Shown in pieces: positions 51,348 through 60,746 of a stretch of DNA of 64,000 bases; position 1 is the first letter of the stretch, and every line of letters starts with the position of its first letter. Made by a program: the position numbers and the translations under genes. The notes beneath the pieces were generated by a model that had not been told where the DNA came from, made no database searches, and saw only the letters and a program-made list of their open reading frames with translations. Source of the DNA: Chlamydiales bacterium (GTDB lineage: Bacteria; Chlamydiota; Chlamydiia; Chlamydiales; Criblamydiaceae); the NCBI GenBank assembly GCA_024233575.1, contig JACKPN010000005.1, positions 62,001-126,000 of the forward strand, given 5' to 3'.

Positions 51348-52970
51348 ATGAATCCCATCCAAAAAAATACACCCTCCAACGTTAATATTTCTTCTGCTAT
51401 CGACTCTGTAGAGAACAAACTAATTTTTTTAAACGATCAGAATCAGGAAATCGGTGAACTTTCCCTAAAAGTATTGAACCCATCAGAGAAAGGAATCAAC
51501 CGGTTGTACACCGATGATGATAACCGTAAAATCGAAAACCATGTGCTGCTTCTCGTTTCTGAAAGAGGAGGAAAGAGGGAACATTACATTGCCGTAAAAA
51601 CGAATGAGATCGCAAAGTTGCTTGGAGAAAATGTAGAAACGATTAACGGCATGTCAGCAGATAACGTGCAAAAAAGGATCAACCAACACCTTCACGAACT
51701 CTCTCCCGTGTCGTGCAATGAAGAAATTGTCGCTATTCATAATAAGCCGTCGATTAGAACAAGAGTCGAGGTTTTAAGCCATGTCGTGCTCAAGAAAACA
51801 AAAGGAGCGATGAAAAAAGGAGCTAAACAACTGAGGAAAGCATGGGAAACAGGAAACAGAATTTACGCAACCGACAAATACAAGCACATCAGATCCAATC
51901 TCACACAGAAAGATCGCAAGGACTTTCAATTCCAACCAATGGAAGGGCTCTCAGATGAACAAAAAAACGAAATCATGCCAAAAGCTAAACAACTTCTTCC
52001 GGGCAACGATCCTAAAATAAAATTTGAAATACTTCATAAGAATCCCGATATTCTATCGGATGATTTCTTAGGCTTCATCGCCACTGAAGCCAGCACTGAA
52101 GAGGAAAAACAAATTCGCGATGAGCTGATCATTATAAGAAAGTACGATCCCACAACATTTATCGAATGCAGACCGGATAGCAGATTAACAGAAGGCTATG
52201 AACGTTTTTTGAAGATGTTCGAAACTTCCCTTCCGACTTTTAATAAGATTAATACTCATCAAGAAAAACTGAAAAAACATTACATGAGTAAAATAATAAA
52301 TAGTAAAATTCGCGATCTGATTGATAATGAAAAATTCGTTAATACAGTGAAGGATTACACGACAAAAACGAATAATGAAAAAAATCCCCTCAAAAAAGTA
52401 TTACTAATGCATGAACTGTCTGATATAATTCTTAATGATTATTTTCAAGATGATGACATCGGAGGTGATGAAATGAACGAAATTTTTCAAGTCATGTCCC
52501 TGACCGTCCCATCTGAACAACGCGTGCAATTCTTGAACGGAATACACTCATCTGCCCTTTTTCTAAACGGCCTCTTTCATGAACCAGATTCTTATCAAAA
52601 ACTCACAGGCGAAAAACTGTCCCCAGCTCTCCAATATCGCTGTGCATCGTTATCAGCGACCTTGCAGAACATTATCGACGAAATCATCCAGCGAGAAAAG
52701 AGTGGAGCACCCTCTATTTCGAAAGAAAAAGCAACGGAGATGGCAAAACTTTATCGGTCCGATGATATCATTAAATTCTTGAAAGATATGAAATCAAATT
52801 TTGAAAACAACTCGACAGGATGGATGGGTGTCATCAACGCATTTAACAAAGAGCAGCTTTCCGATTACACTGTCAAAATCACCGACCTCTACCTGTACCT
52901 GGACGAAGATGACAAAAACTTCTCCATTGTCGAAGAAGCGATGCAGCCGCTTAAAGAGCTGACCGGGTAA
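51348..52970 (+). CDS. Hypothetical protein, large, with shared N-terminal domain
   Basis: 540 residues, soluble, no signal peptide or membrane segment. The N-terminal 110 residues resemble those of the preceding gene (K-L-I-F-L-N-D-Q-N-Q-E-I-G-E-L-S-L-K-V). A basic stretch follows (about 145-175), then a long helical region. Its residues 230-540 look like a helical bundle of the type found in RasGAP or RhoGAP-like domains (F-E-T-S-L-P-T-F ... L-M-H-E-L-S-D-I-I-L), but I cannot identify a catalytic residue, so no function is given. It starts five bases after gene one's stop, so the two are co-transcribed. Confidence 0.65.
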   Translation: MNPIQKNTPSNVNISSAIDSVENKLIFLNDQNQEIGELSLKVLNPSEKGINRLYTDDDNRKIENHVLLLVSERGGKREHYIAVKTNEIAKLLGENVETINGMSADNVQKRINQHLHELSPVSCNEEIVAIHNKPSIRTRVEVLSHVVLKKTKGAMKKGAKQLRKAWETGNRIYATDKYKHIRSNLTQKDRKDFQFQPMEGLSDEQKNEIMPKAKQLLPGNDPKIKFEILHKNPDILSDDFLGFIATEASTEEEKQIRDELIIIRKYDPTTFIECRPDSRLTEGYERFLKMFETSLPTFNKINTHQEKLKKHYMSKIINSKIRDLIDNEKFVNTVKDYTTKTNNEKNPLKKVLLMHELSDIILNDYFQDDDIGGDEMNEIFQVMSLTVPSEQRVQFLNGIHSSALFLNGLFHEPDSYQKLTGEKLSPALQYRCASLSATLQNIIDEIIQREKSGAPSISKEKATEMAKLYRSDDIIKFLKDMKSNFENNSTGWMGVINAFNKEQLSDYTVKITDLYLYLDEDDKNFSIVEEAMQPLKELTG

Positions 52971-53100
52971 TATCTCTTTCCTAAAATCATAATTTCCCCT
53001 ATAATCTTGGATTATCTGGCGCGTTCCCTATCATTCTTAAGAATTTAGGGCTTTCGCGTTTAGAGAATTTTCTTAACGAACAACAGGAGTAATAGCTGAT

Positions 53101-53472
53101 ATGCCAACAATCAATCAGCTGGTGCGAAAAAATCGCAAACCTAAAACAAAACGCAGCAAGTCCCCTGCACTGAAAAAATGCCCGCAAAGACGCGGCGTTT
53201 GCTTGCAGGTAAAGACTAAAACACCCAAAAAGCCTAACTCCGCTCTGCGTAAAGTGGCATGGGTGCGCCTATCCACAGGACAAGAGGTAATCGCCTACAT
53301 CGGCGGCGAAGGACACAACCTTCAGGAACACAGCATCGTTCTGGTTCGCGGCGGTCGTGTAAAAGACCTTCCCGGTGTCCGTTACCACATCGTTCGTGGT
53401 TCATTAGACTGTGCGGCCGTAAAAGACCGTAAGCAAGGAAGATCTAAGTACGGAGCTAAACGTCCTAAGTAA
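53101..53472 (+). CDS. rpsL: 30S ribosomal protein S12
   Basis: 123 residues. Signature T-P-K-K-P-N-S-A-L-R-K-V-A and Y-I-G-G-E-G-H-N-L-Q-E-H-S, then G-V-R-Y-H-I-V-R-G; the decoding-centre Lys (streptomycin position) appears wild type. First gene of the str operon; AACAGGAG lies before the ATG. Confidence 0.98.
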   Translation: MPTINQLVRKNRKPKTKRSKSPALKKCPQRRGVCLQVKTKTPKKPNSALRKVAWVRLSTGQEVIAYIGGEGHNLQEHSIVLVRGGRVKDLPGVRYHIVRGSLDCAAVKDRKQGRSKYGAKRPK

Positions 53473-53624
53473 CGCTAGAATGCACCTTCATGTGTATCCT
53501 GGCTCGTGGTCAGCGCTTCTATTATTAGAATCGCCAACCACGCGCAGGTCGAGAGCTTCTCGGCCGGGTGAAGCATCAAGGTCTTCCTGATAAGAAATAG
53601 TAACAAAACAATCACGAGGAAACC
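53473..53624 (+). other. rpsL-rpsG intergenic region with hairpin
   Basis: A gap longer than usual inside the operon. It holds CGTGGT...ACCACG around GCGCTTCTATTATTAGAATCGC, whose centre TTCTA-TTAT-TAGAA is itself a small palindrome. It could be a processing or S7 autoregulatory site, the place where E. coli S7 controls translation of its operon; that is inference. Confidence 0.45.
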
Positions 53625-54098
53625 ATGTCAAGAAGACACCGCGCAGAGAAGAGAGAAATTCTTCCTGATCCTATCTACAAGAGCAAGCTGCTTGCCAAGT
53701 TCATCAACAAAGTGATGTACGACGGCAAGAAGTCCACAGCACAAAGGATCATCTACACCGCGCTAGAAAAATTTGCCAAAAAAGTGAAAGCCGACGATGC
53801 GTTGGCAGCTTTCGAAGAGGCGTTGGAGAACGCCAAACCTACACTTGAGGTGAAGTCCCGCCGTATCGGCGGCGCCACCTACCAGGTGCCTATCGAGATA
53901 GCCCCTGCACGCCGCACATCGCTGGCGATGCGCTGGATCATCGCCAACTCACGCAATAAAGTTGGCCGTTCCATGGAAGATGGCCTGGCCCAAGAGCTGG
54001 CTGACTGCTACGCCAACCAAGGCGCAACGATCAAGAAAAAAGATGATACGCACCGTATGGCCGAGGCCAATAAAGCATTCGCACACTACAAGTGGTAA
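53625..54098 (+). CDS. rpsG: 30S ribosomal protein S7
   Basis: 157 residues. M-S-R-R-H-R-A-E-K-R and the central R-R-I-G-G-A-T-Y-Q-V-P-I-E with A-L/M-R-W-I are S7 signatures. It binds the 3' domain of 16S rRNA and starts head assembly. GAGG precedes the ATG. Second gene in the str operon. Confidence 0.98.
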   Translation: MSRRHRAEKREILPDPIYKSKLLAKFINKVMYDGKKSTAQRIIYTALEKFAKKVKADDALAAFEEALENAKPTLEVKSRRIGGATYQVPIEIAPARRTSLAMRWIIANSRNKVGRSMEDGLAQELADCYANQGATIKKKDDTHRMAEANKAFAHYKW

Positions 54099-54116
54099 GA
54101 GTTTAGGAGAAAGCAA

Positions 54117-56213
54117 ATGGCAACAAAAAAAAGACCCGATGGTGAAACGCTCAAAAACGTTCGCAATATTGGGATCATGGCGCATATCGACGCCGGAAAG
54201 ACTACGACAACAGAACGCATCCTCTATTACACCGGCCGCTCACACCGTATCGGCGAAGTGCATGAAGGACAAGCAACCATGGACTGGATGGCGCAGGAAC
54301 AGGAGCGTGGGATCACCATCACCTCCGCAGCGACAACCGTCTTCTGGAAAGACTGTAAAATCAACATCATCGACACACCCGGACACGTCGACTTCACTAT
54401 CGAAGTAGAGCGCTCCCTGCGCGTTCTCGACGGCTCGGTTGCAGTATTCTGCTCGGTATCAGGTGTTGAACCACAGTCTGAAACTGTATGGCGTCAAGCT
54501 GACAGGTACGGTGTACCGCGTATCGCTTTCGTCAATAAGATGGACCGCACCGGCGCTGACTTCTTCGATGCTGTCGCTACGATGCGCGACAAGCTGCATG
54601 CCAATGCGATCCCTGTTCACTGCCCTATCGGTGCAGAGAACGAATTCCGCGGCATGGTCGATCTGATCACCATGCAAGCATACGTCTTCGACGATGAATC
54701 GCTAGGCGCCAAGTGGGAAGTCGAAGAGATCCCCGCTGATCTCGTTGACAAATGCCGCGAAATGCGCAGCGCGCTGCTCGATGAACTGGCAACTATCGAC
54801 GATACCAACGAAAATTTCATGATGAAGGTCCTTGAAGACCCTAACTCATTGACTGCCGACGAGATCAATGCTGTCATCCGTAAGGGTGTCTGCGAGAACA
54901 AATTCAACCCGGTTCTTTGTGGCTCCGCCTTCAAAAACAAAGGTGTACAGCAGCTTCTCGACGCCGTTGTCGCATGGATGCCTTCACCTATCGACCGTGG
55001 CGCCGTCAAAGGCATCGACCTAAGAAGCGAAGAAGAGATCATCCTTGAGCCGTCAGACGACGCTCCTCTTGCCGCTTTGGCCTTTAAGGTAATGACCGAT
55101 CCATACGTCGGACGTCTGACCTTTGTCCGTATCTACAGCGGTACTCTGGAAAAAGGAATGAACCTCATCAACACCACCAAAGACTCCAAAGAGCGCGTAT
55201 CACGCCTGCTGGAGATGCACTCCAACCAACGTAAAGAGCGCGAAGACTTCTTCGCCGGCGACATCGCTGCGTTGATCGGCTTGAAAAACACCAGCACCGG
55301 CGACACCTTGTGTGCACCGGAACGCCAGCTTCTTCTCGAGAAGATGGACTTCCCTGAGCCCGTTATTTCGATGGCGATCGAGCCTAAGTCGAAAGCTGAC
55401 CGCGAGAAACTTTCGGTAGCTCTAGGTGCCCTTTCCGAAGAAGACCCCACTTTCCGCGTCTCCACTAACGAAGAGACCGGACAGACCATCATCGCCGGTA
55501 TGGGCGAGCTTCACCTTGAAATTCTGCACGACCGTATGAAGCGCGAATTCAACGTTGAAGCCAACGTCGGTAAGCCGCAGGTATCCTACAAGGAGACCAT
55601 CACCGTTCCCGGCAAGAGCCAGACCAAGTTTGTCAAGCAGTCAGGCGGCCGCGGACAGTATGCGCACGTCGAGCTGGAGATCGAACCTAACGAGAAAGGC
55701 AAAGGCAACGAAGTTGTCAGTAAGATTGTCGGTGGTGTTATTCCTAGAGAATACATCCCTGCCGTTATCAAAGGCGTTGAGGAAGGTCTTGCTACAGGCG
55801 TTCTTGCAGGCTATAACCTTGTCGACGTAAAAGTCGCGATCGTCTTCGGTTCCTACCACGACGTTGACTCCAACGAGCAGGCGTTTAAGATCTGCGGATC
55901 TATGTCCATCAAGGAAGCGGCACGCACAGCGAAGCCGATCATTCTTGAGCCGATCATGCTCGTCGTCGTCACCACGCCAGAAGACTATGTCGGCGATGTT
56001 ATCGGCGACTTGAACCGCCGCCGCGGTCAGATCGTTACGCAAGAGCACATCAAGGGCGGCATTAAGATTATTGCGAACGTGCCTCTTAGCGAAATGTTCG
56101 GTTATTCGACGCAGCTGCGCTCCCTCTCCTCAGGACGTGCTAACTACACGATGGAGCCAAGCCACTTCGATCCGGTACCGAAGAAGATTCAAGAAGAAAT
56201 TATGAAAAAATAA
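54117..56213 (+). CDS. fusA: Elongation factor G
   Basis: 698 residues. Translocation GTPase. G1 A-H-I-D-A-G-K-T-T-T, G2 R-G-I-T-I-T, G3 D-T-P-G-H-V-D-F, G4 N-K-M-D, and the domain IV Y-E-like loop and C-terminal V-P-L-S-E-M-F-G-Y are all present. AGGAG before the start, 18 bases after rpsG. Confidence 0.98.
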   Translation: MATKKRPDGETLKNVRNIGIMAHIDAGKTTTTERILYYTGRSHRIGEVHEGQATMDWMAQEQERGITITSAATTVFWKDCKINIIDTPGHVDFTIEVERSLRVLDGSVAVFCSVSGVEPQSETVWRQADRYGVPRIAFVNKMDRTGADFFDAVATMRDKLHANAIPVHCPIGAENEFRGMVDLITMQAYVFDDESLGAKWEVEEIPADLVDKCREMRSALLDELATIDDTNENFMMKVLEDPNSLTADEINAVIRKGVCENKFNPVLCGSAFKNKGVQQLLDAVVAWMPSPIDRGAVKGIDLRSEEEIILEPSDDAPLAALAFKVMTDPYVGRLTFVRIYSGTLEKGMNLINTTKDSKERVSRLLEMHSNQRKEREDFFAGDIAALIGLKNTSTGDTLCAPERQLLLEKMDFPEPVISMAIEPKSKADREKLSVALGALSEEDPTFRVSTNEETGQTIIAGMGELHLEILHDRMKREFNVEANVGKPQVSYKETITVPGKSQTKFVKQSGGRGQYAHVELEIEPNEKGKGNEVVSKIVGGVIPREYIPAVIKGVEEGLATGVLAGYNLVDVKVAIVFGSYHDVDSNEQAFKICGSMSIKEAARTAKPIILEPIMLVVVTTPEDYVGDVIGDLNRRRGQIVTQEHIKGGIKIIANVPLSEMFGYSTQLRSLSSGRANYTMEPSHFDPVPKKIQEEIMKK

Positions 56214-56228
56214 TAAGGTTTGATCAAC

Positions 56229-56570
56229 ATGTCAACAAAGCAAGAAAAACATCAAAAGAAGCAAGCGCGACAGAAGATCCGCATCAGGCTGAAAAGCTTC
56301 GACCAGCGTCTTCTCGACCACTCTGCAAGTGATATTGTAGAGACTGCTAAGAGAACGGGAGCAACGGTTGCGGGTCCTATCCCTCTTCCTACCCGTAAAG
56401 AGGTGTACACCGTGCTGCGCTCGCCACACGTCAATAAAAAGTCGCGTGAGCAGTTTGAGATCCGCACGCACAAGCGCCTGATCGACATCCTGGACCCTAC
56501 AGGAAAAACGATCGACGCGCTTAAGACGCTGACTCTTTCAGCAGGTGTCGACATCAAAATCAAAGCGTAA
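56229..56570 (+). CDS. rpsJ: 30S ribosomal protein S10
   Basis: 113 residues from ATG 56229 (a TTG codon in frame at 56220 is less likely); AAGG lies upstream. Signatures I-R-I-R-L-K-S-F-D and P-L-P-T-R-K-E-V-Y-T-V-L-R-S-P-H are present, as are the T-H-K-R-L-I-D-I helix and the end. In chlamydiae S10 follows fusA without tufA between them, as here (CT437/CT436). A strong terminator follows. Confidence 0.97.
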   Translation: MSTKQEKHQKKQARQKIRIRLKSFDQRLLDHSASDIVETAKRTGATVAGPIPLPTRKEVYTVLRSPHVNKKSREQFEIRTHKRLIDILDPTGKTIDALKTLTLSAGVDIKIKA

Positions 56571-56638
56571 CCTAAAATTTTACACGTCAATAATAGATAA
56601 TTTTTGACTGTAATTTCATTTTTAGGCATACACCATAA

Positions 56639-56665
56639 GGCAGACGTCAACGTCTGCCTTTTTTT
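56639..56665 (+). terminator. Rho-independent terminator of the str operon
   Basis: GGCAGACG-TCAA-CGTCTGCC (56639-56658) followed by seven T. Perfect 8-bp stem and U-tract. Confidence 0.9.
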
Positions 56666-56716
56666 ATTTGCAGACCTCTGACGCCATTGAATATTATCAA
56701 GACTGGAGGTTTGACT

Positions 56717-57451
56717 ATGACAGCAATAAATGGGATGAAGCACGCAGAGTGCAAGCACAATCTAGAGATTCTGGATAAACGACGTACCCTCGTTGATATT
56801 GATATCAGCACCTATGGTGTGATGGGAGGGCGCAAGTTTGTTCTTGTTACCAAGGACGACGGATGCTTCACGAGATTCATCAACTGGATCATGTCCCTCT
56901 TCAACCTCATTATCAATACACAGGAAACAGAGATCGACCGCGTCGCTGATGCTACTAGAGAACACGCTGAAACTCTTGAATACAAACAATATCTTGCGGA
57001 GCTTGAGCCTGCTGAGAACAAAGATGATCCACTCAAAAATAACGATGATGAGCAGCTTCTTAAAATCCGCCGCCTCTCAGAAGAAATCAGCAATAAGGAA
57101 ACCGAATATAAAGCCGCAATTGCAAATAGAGAAAGAGAATTGCAAGCCGAAATCGACGCTGCAAAGATACGAGTAGAAAGGGCTGATGCAGATAAAGAGT
57201 TGGCTTTCGAAAAACTAAAACTCGCGAATCAAGAGCACTCAAACTTAGCTGGCGCTTTCGACAAAAAAACTCAAGAACTTGCCAGGGCACAGAAAGCAAA
57301 TACTGAGCTGGAACAGCTACAAACGGAAACATCAAAAAAATACAGAAAATACAAAAGACAGTATAAAGAGTTGCAAAAGCACAAAGACATGACTGTTGAA
57401 GCGTTCTTGAATCAACATGGATTGAAAAAGAAAGCCGAAGCGACAGCATAA
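56717..57451 (+). CDS. Coiled-coil protein of unknown function
   Basis: 244 residues from ATG 56717, chosen because GGAGG lies seven bases before it (the frame is open back to 56687). The N-terminal 75 residues form a small domain with a hydrophobic amphipathic segment near 55-68 (F-I-N-W-I-M-S-L-F-N-L-I-I). Residues about 105-235 are a long coiled coil rich in E, K, A, Q (e.g. E-I-S-N-K-E-T-E-Y-K-A-A-I-A). I recognise no family. The hydrophobic patch before a coiled coil could allow membrane docking. Single gene between two terminators. Confidence 0.75.
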   Translation: MTAINGMKHAECKHNLEILDKRRTLVDIDISTYGVMGGRKFVLVTKDDGCFTRFINWIMSLFNLIINTQETEIDRVADATREHAETLEYKQYLAELEPAENKDDPLKNNDDEQLLKIRRLSEEISNKETEYKAAIANRERELQAEIDAAKIRVERADADKELAFEKLKLANQEHSNLAGAFDKKTQELARAQKANTELEQLQTETSKKYRKYKRQYKELQKHKDMTVEAFLNQHGLKKKAEATA

Positions 57452-57461
57452 CATCGAAACA

Positions 57462-57485
57462 AAGCACCCCTTTCGGGGTGCTTTT
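57462..57485 (+). terminator. Rho-independent terminator after the coiled-coil gene
   Basis: AAGCACCCC-TTTC-GGGGTGCTT with TT after: a 9-bp stem whose 3' arm ends in the T-tract. Confidence 0.8.
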
Positions 57486-57506
57486 CATCATATAAGGTAT
57501 CCCAAC

Positions 57507-58352
57507 ATGAAAATATTAGTACGACAATTCGTTCTCGTTATTCTATTAATGACAGCATCCTGCGCTGCCGAGGAATTCCCTGATCTTGGAGGCATACTCG
57601 ACTTTTCCCAGCCAGAAGAAATTTCCGATAGGCTATTTATCCTTACAAACCCCAAGTCAGGGTCGCACCTGCTGCTTTACTCCATCATGAAAGTCACGAA
57701 ACGTCCCCTTCGCGGACGTCTTCCTCTGTGGCACTTCCATAATGATCCGCCCTGTTTTCCTCCGGACAATATCATGGGCTATGAGCTTGACTTCACCAAG
57801 CCGACAACCTACTGGGGTCATGAGTATTATCTGCTAAGCAAGCTTAATCACAGCAGAAACAAGCTTATCTTCATACTCCGTGATTATAAAGAGAACTTGA
57901 CCAGCAACGTAATGATTTTCCATCAATTGCGCCAAAACCCCGATCCCGAAGCTATCGACAGTCATCTTCATGATCTGATCATCAACGAGGAACCGATTTT
58001 TCAGGAATGGCTGACACGCCTTGAGTTATTCGACAGCTGGGATCCCGACCATCGTTTGCTTGTGCATTTTGAAGACCTTGTGCACCACCCTGAGAACTTC
58101 CTTCCGCAAGTTCTTGCTTTCATTGGCGATGATTCCGACTATCTTAATTTCATCGACAACTATGATGCTTTCAAGCAAGAGATCTCAGACAGATATGACG
58201 GCAAAAAAAACAGGACGGGTTCCGGTTCCAACGTTAAGTTCTTTAGACAGTATATCAGCAAAGAGACCTTACAGAAAGTCGACGCACATATGGAAGAGCA
58301 TTATCCGGATCTTTGGGAACGTTATCTAAAAGAGTTTAAGGAGCAGGATTAG
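57507..58352 (+). CDS. Exported sulfotransferase-like protein
   Basis: 281 residues. Signal peptide at about 1-20 (F-V-L-V-I-L-L-M-T-A-S-C-A), with a Cys that could mark a lipoprotein, although the lipobox is not ideal. The PAPS 5'-phosphosulfate loop is seen as L-T-N-P-K-S-G-S-H-L-L-L-Y near residues 47-58, and the 3'-phosphate site as L-I-F-I-L-R-D-Y-K-E-N-L-T-S-N near 117. The next conserved part, H-F-E-D-L-V-H-H-P, also fits sulfotransferases. No bacterial PAPS is known outside the cytoplasm, so export suggests use of host PAPS. It overlaps the convergent gene by four bases. Confidence 0.8.
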   Translation: MKILVRQFVLVILLMTASCAAEEFPDLGGILDFSQPEEISDRLFILTNPKSGSHLLLYSIMKVTKRPLRGRLPLWHFHNDPPCFPPDNIMGYELDFTKPTTYWGHEYYLLSKLNHSRNKLIFILRDYKENLTSNVMIFHQLRQNPDPEAIDSHLHDLIINEEPIFQEWLTRLELFDSWDPDHRLLVHFEDLVHHPENFLPQVLAFIGDDSDYLNFIDNYDAFKQEISDRYDGKKNRTGSGSNVKFFRQYISKETLQKVDAHMEEHYPDLWERYLKEFKEQD

Positions 58353-58792
58353 TCCTGCTTCCTCCAGATGCGGCCATCGATAATTGTGCGGAACTGATCG
58401 GGTGAAGAGTATTCGGCATGCAGCTTGTACGCACCGTCTTCCTGAAGTTCATACACCTCGTAGCCTTCGAAGTTGTCATAGCCGCGGAACTCCCACGCGA
58501 TCGACTTAACGCTGACCACGCCTGTGCCGATCGTCTTCTCCATCATCTCATTTTGGAGGAAGATCCGCATTTTCCCTTCTTCTTCAAGAAAGAATGTATA
58601 GGCATTGCGTACACTGTCACCTAGCCCTTGCATTTCCACCGTTTGGATACAAGGGATCCCCTTCGCGGTATTTTCGCGCACTTCCCACCGAGTGTAAAAC
58701 TGCAACGTCTCCGGCGATGCGGTGAACGACACCTTCCCTTCGCCAAGCCACAATCCGGGCGTAAAAATAAATTGATGATCATGGTGGGACAT
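58349..58792 (-). CDS. Conserved hypothetical protein, lipocalin-like beta-barrel
   Basis: 147 residues, soluble, no signal. The sequence alternates beta strands and turns (F-T-P-G-L-W-L-G-E-G-K-V-S-F near the N-terminus, later M-R-I-F-L-Q-N-E and G-Y-E-V-Y-E-L-Q), like the single-domain lipocalin/THAP4-type or DUF3598-like barrels; this is a fold impression only. Its ATG overlaps the rodA stop by one base (TAATG), so it is translated together with rodA. Confidence 0.7.
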   Translation of the reverse strand: MSHHDHQFIFTPGLWLGEGKVSFTASPETLQFYTRWEVRENTAKGIPCIQTVEMQGLGDSVRNAYTFFLEEEGKMRIFLQNEMMEKTIGTGVVSVKSIAWEFRGYDNFEGYEVYELQEDGAYKLHAEYSSPDQFRTIIDGRIWRKQD

Positions 58793-59928
58793 TAGAACAT
58801 AAACCTCCGGCTATAAATACTCTGTAAGATCCCCAGCGCAGCCATCGTCAATTGTATCGATGACCCCCCATAGGTAACAAGCGGCAAGGGAACTCCTGTA
58901 ATCGGTAAGAACCCTGTCATCATACCGACATTTACGATAATATGCATCGCCAAATAGACTGCAATCCCTGCGGAAAGGAGTCTGCCAAAATGATCTTTAG
59001 CTACTGCCGTTACCTGAAAACTAACATAAATCAAGGTGTAAAAAAGCACCAGGAGGAACAGAAGCCCCAAAAAACCGAATTCCTCACCGAAAGCAGGAAA
59101 GACAGAGTCAGTGTAAGGAGCAGGCAGCCAGCCTCCTCCGCTGTAAGCGCTTTGACGAAATCCCGTTCCCGTGAGTCCTCCGACAGCAATCGACGTTGCC
59201 GCCGCTTTCTGGTGGTGCGTATTGGGGTCGAGCCTGTCGAACTGGTACTCTTTCAAAAACATCGTCGCATAAGGGCGGGCATCATCATGGGAAACGATGC
59301 CCAGGAACAAGATCGCCACTACCGCCAGCATAATCCCCCCCATCCATGTCATCACCTTGATCACTGTTGGATGGATGTCGCCGAAGTAAAACATGACTAA
59401 AGTAATAGGAAACAACACCAGCGCCGTTCCAAGGTCCGGTTGTTTCAGAATCAAGAGGAACGGTATCCCCACGATGATTCCCCCTTGAAAGACCGTACTC
59501 CATGACTGCGCTTTGTTGCGCCGCCGTTCCAGGAACCAGCTTAAGCTAATCACCACCACCAGCTTGGCAAATTCCGACGGTTGAATGCTCATCCCCAGTC
59601 CCGGGATCTTATACCAACGGTGAACGCGTGCAATTGGGTCAACGAAGAACAGTCCTAGAAGAGCAAATAACATGAGAGCGTAGAGAACCCAAGTCCATTC
59701 ACGCAATTTGTTGTAGTCAAAAGCTGCGAAAAAAGCGAAGACCAAAATCCCTACGCCGAATTTTTGAATCTGTTTGATGACGATCGGCGTAAAAAACGAT
59801 TCATCAATGCTGTCTGCGCTTGGGGACAACGATTGCGAGGCGATCACCAGCAAGCTGATCACCATCAGGAAAAAAAGGATCGGGACGATACGGAAGTCGA
59901 TACGTGCAAGGTACTGATAGTTCCACAT
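58792..59928 (-). CDS. rodA: Rod-shape/SEDS glycan polymerase RodA
   Basis: 378 residues with about ten membrane segments. Signatures: R-W-Y-K-I-P-G-L-G-M-S-I-Q-P-S-E-F-A-K (R-W-x-x-x...Q-P-S-E), Y-Q-x-x-R-L-D-P and the late S-Y/V-G-G-S-S. SEDS proteins polymerise lipid II in peptidoglycan synthesis. With MurA at 14346 it shows that the peptidoglycan pathway is kept. C. trachomatis CT726 is equivalent and also next to birA. It is divergent from birA. Confidence 0.95.
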   Translation of the reverse strand: MWNYQYLARIDFRIVPILFFLMVISLLVIASQSLSPSADSIDESFFTPIVIKQIQKFGVGILVFAFFAAFDYNKLREWTWVLYALMLFALLGLFFVDPIARVHRWYKIPGLGMSIQPSEFAKLVVVISLSWFLERRRNKAQSWSTVFQGGIIVGIPFLLILKQPDLGTALVLFPITLVMFYFGDIHPTVIKVMTWMGGIMLAVVAILFLGIVSHDDARPYATMFLKEYQFDRLDPNTHHQKAAATSIAVGGLTGTGFRQSAYSGGGWLPAPYTDSVFPAFGEEFGFLGLLFLLVLFYTLIYVSFQVTAVAKDHFGRLLSAGIAVYLAMHIIVNVGMMTGFLPITGVPLPLVTYGGSSIQLTMAALGILQSIYSRRFMF

Positions 59929-60012
59929 AAATCACTTGAACAAAAAGCGTTAACCTATACAATGTCACGATAACTCTGTCATATTTTTTAAATAATATCT
60001 AGGAATACCTTT

Positions 60013-60744
60013 GTGAAAACCGTTCATCATCATTTTCCTCTCATCTATTCCACCAACACTTGGGCGTTGCAAAACTCACCCACCTTTGCTCGTGATGCAC
60101 TCACGATCGTCACAGCCGACGAGCAGTCGCTTGGGCGCGGTCGTTTGGGGCGCGAGTGGAAGTCTCCTGCCGGCAAAAACATCTATATGACCTTCGGTTT
60201 CTTTTTGGATAGCAGCCGTCGCGATATTGGCAATATCCCGCAAGTTCTCGCCCTTACCGGCATTGAACTACTACGTCAGTTTGATTTTGTTACCCTTTTG
60301 AAGTGGCCGAACGACCTCATGATTGATCAAAAAAAAGTTGGCGGCATCCTCACTGAGACAAAACCTGATAACGACACCATCTTTATTGCTGTCGGCATCG
60401 GCATCAATGTCAACATGTCTTTTGAGGAAACATCAGCTATTGACAAACCCGCCACTTCTCTATTGGTTGAAGGCGGACATGAGATCCCCATCTCGTCGCT
60501 TCAGACCCTATTGATCGAAAGATTTGAAGAGAGCCTTGCCCTTTTCATCGAAGAAGGTTTTTCTCCATTTCTTGATCCCCTTCGCGCAGCGCTGGACACC
60601 CGGCATCCCGTCCAATACAGTGATGGCAACGCCGTTTGGCATGGGCAGATCGCTGCTTTAAATGATGACGGATCATTAACCCTTCGCCTTGATGATGGCA
60701 GTCTCAAAGTATGTCATTCCGGTGAACTCATTCAAGAAATCTAA
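60013..60744 (+). CDS. birA: Biotin protein ligase without DNA-binding domain
   Basis: 243 residues, GTG start with AGGAA upstream. Only the ligase domain: S-T-N-T-W-A-L-Q (substrate Ser-Thr-Asn), G-R-G-R-L-G-R-E-W (GRGRxGR biotinyl-AMP loop), L-K-W-P-N-D, and V-G-I-G-I-N-V-N. It lacks the N-terminal helix-turn-helix of E. coli BirA, so it probably does not act as a repressor. It attaches biotin to carboxylase subunits. Matches C. trachomatis CT725. Confidence 0.95.
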   Translation: MKTVHHHFPLIYSTNTWALQNSPTFARDALTIVTADEQSLGRGRLGREWKSPAGKNIYMTFGFFLDSSRRDIGNIPQVLALTGIELLRQFDFVTLLKWPNDLMIDQKKVGGILTETKPDNDTIFIAVGIGINVNMSFEETSAIDKPATSLLVEGGHEIPISSLQTLLIERFEESLALFIEEGFSPFLDPLRAALDTRHPVQYSDGNAVWHGQIAALNDDGSLTLRLDDGSLKVCHSGELIQEI

Positions 60745-60746
60745 TT

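Noticed and set aside
53473..53624. rpsL-rpsG hairpin as a Rho-independent terminator
   Set aside because: No T-tract follows and the operon continues, so it is listed as a possible regulatory structure only.
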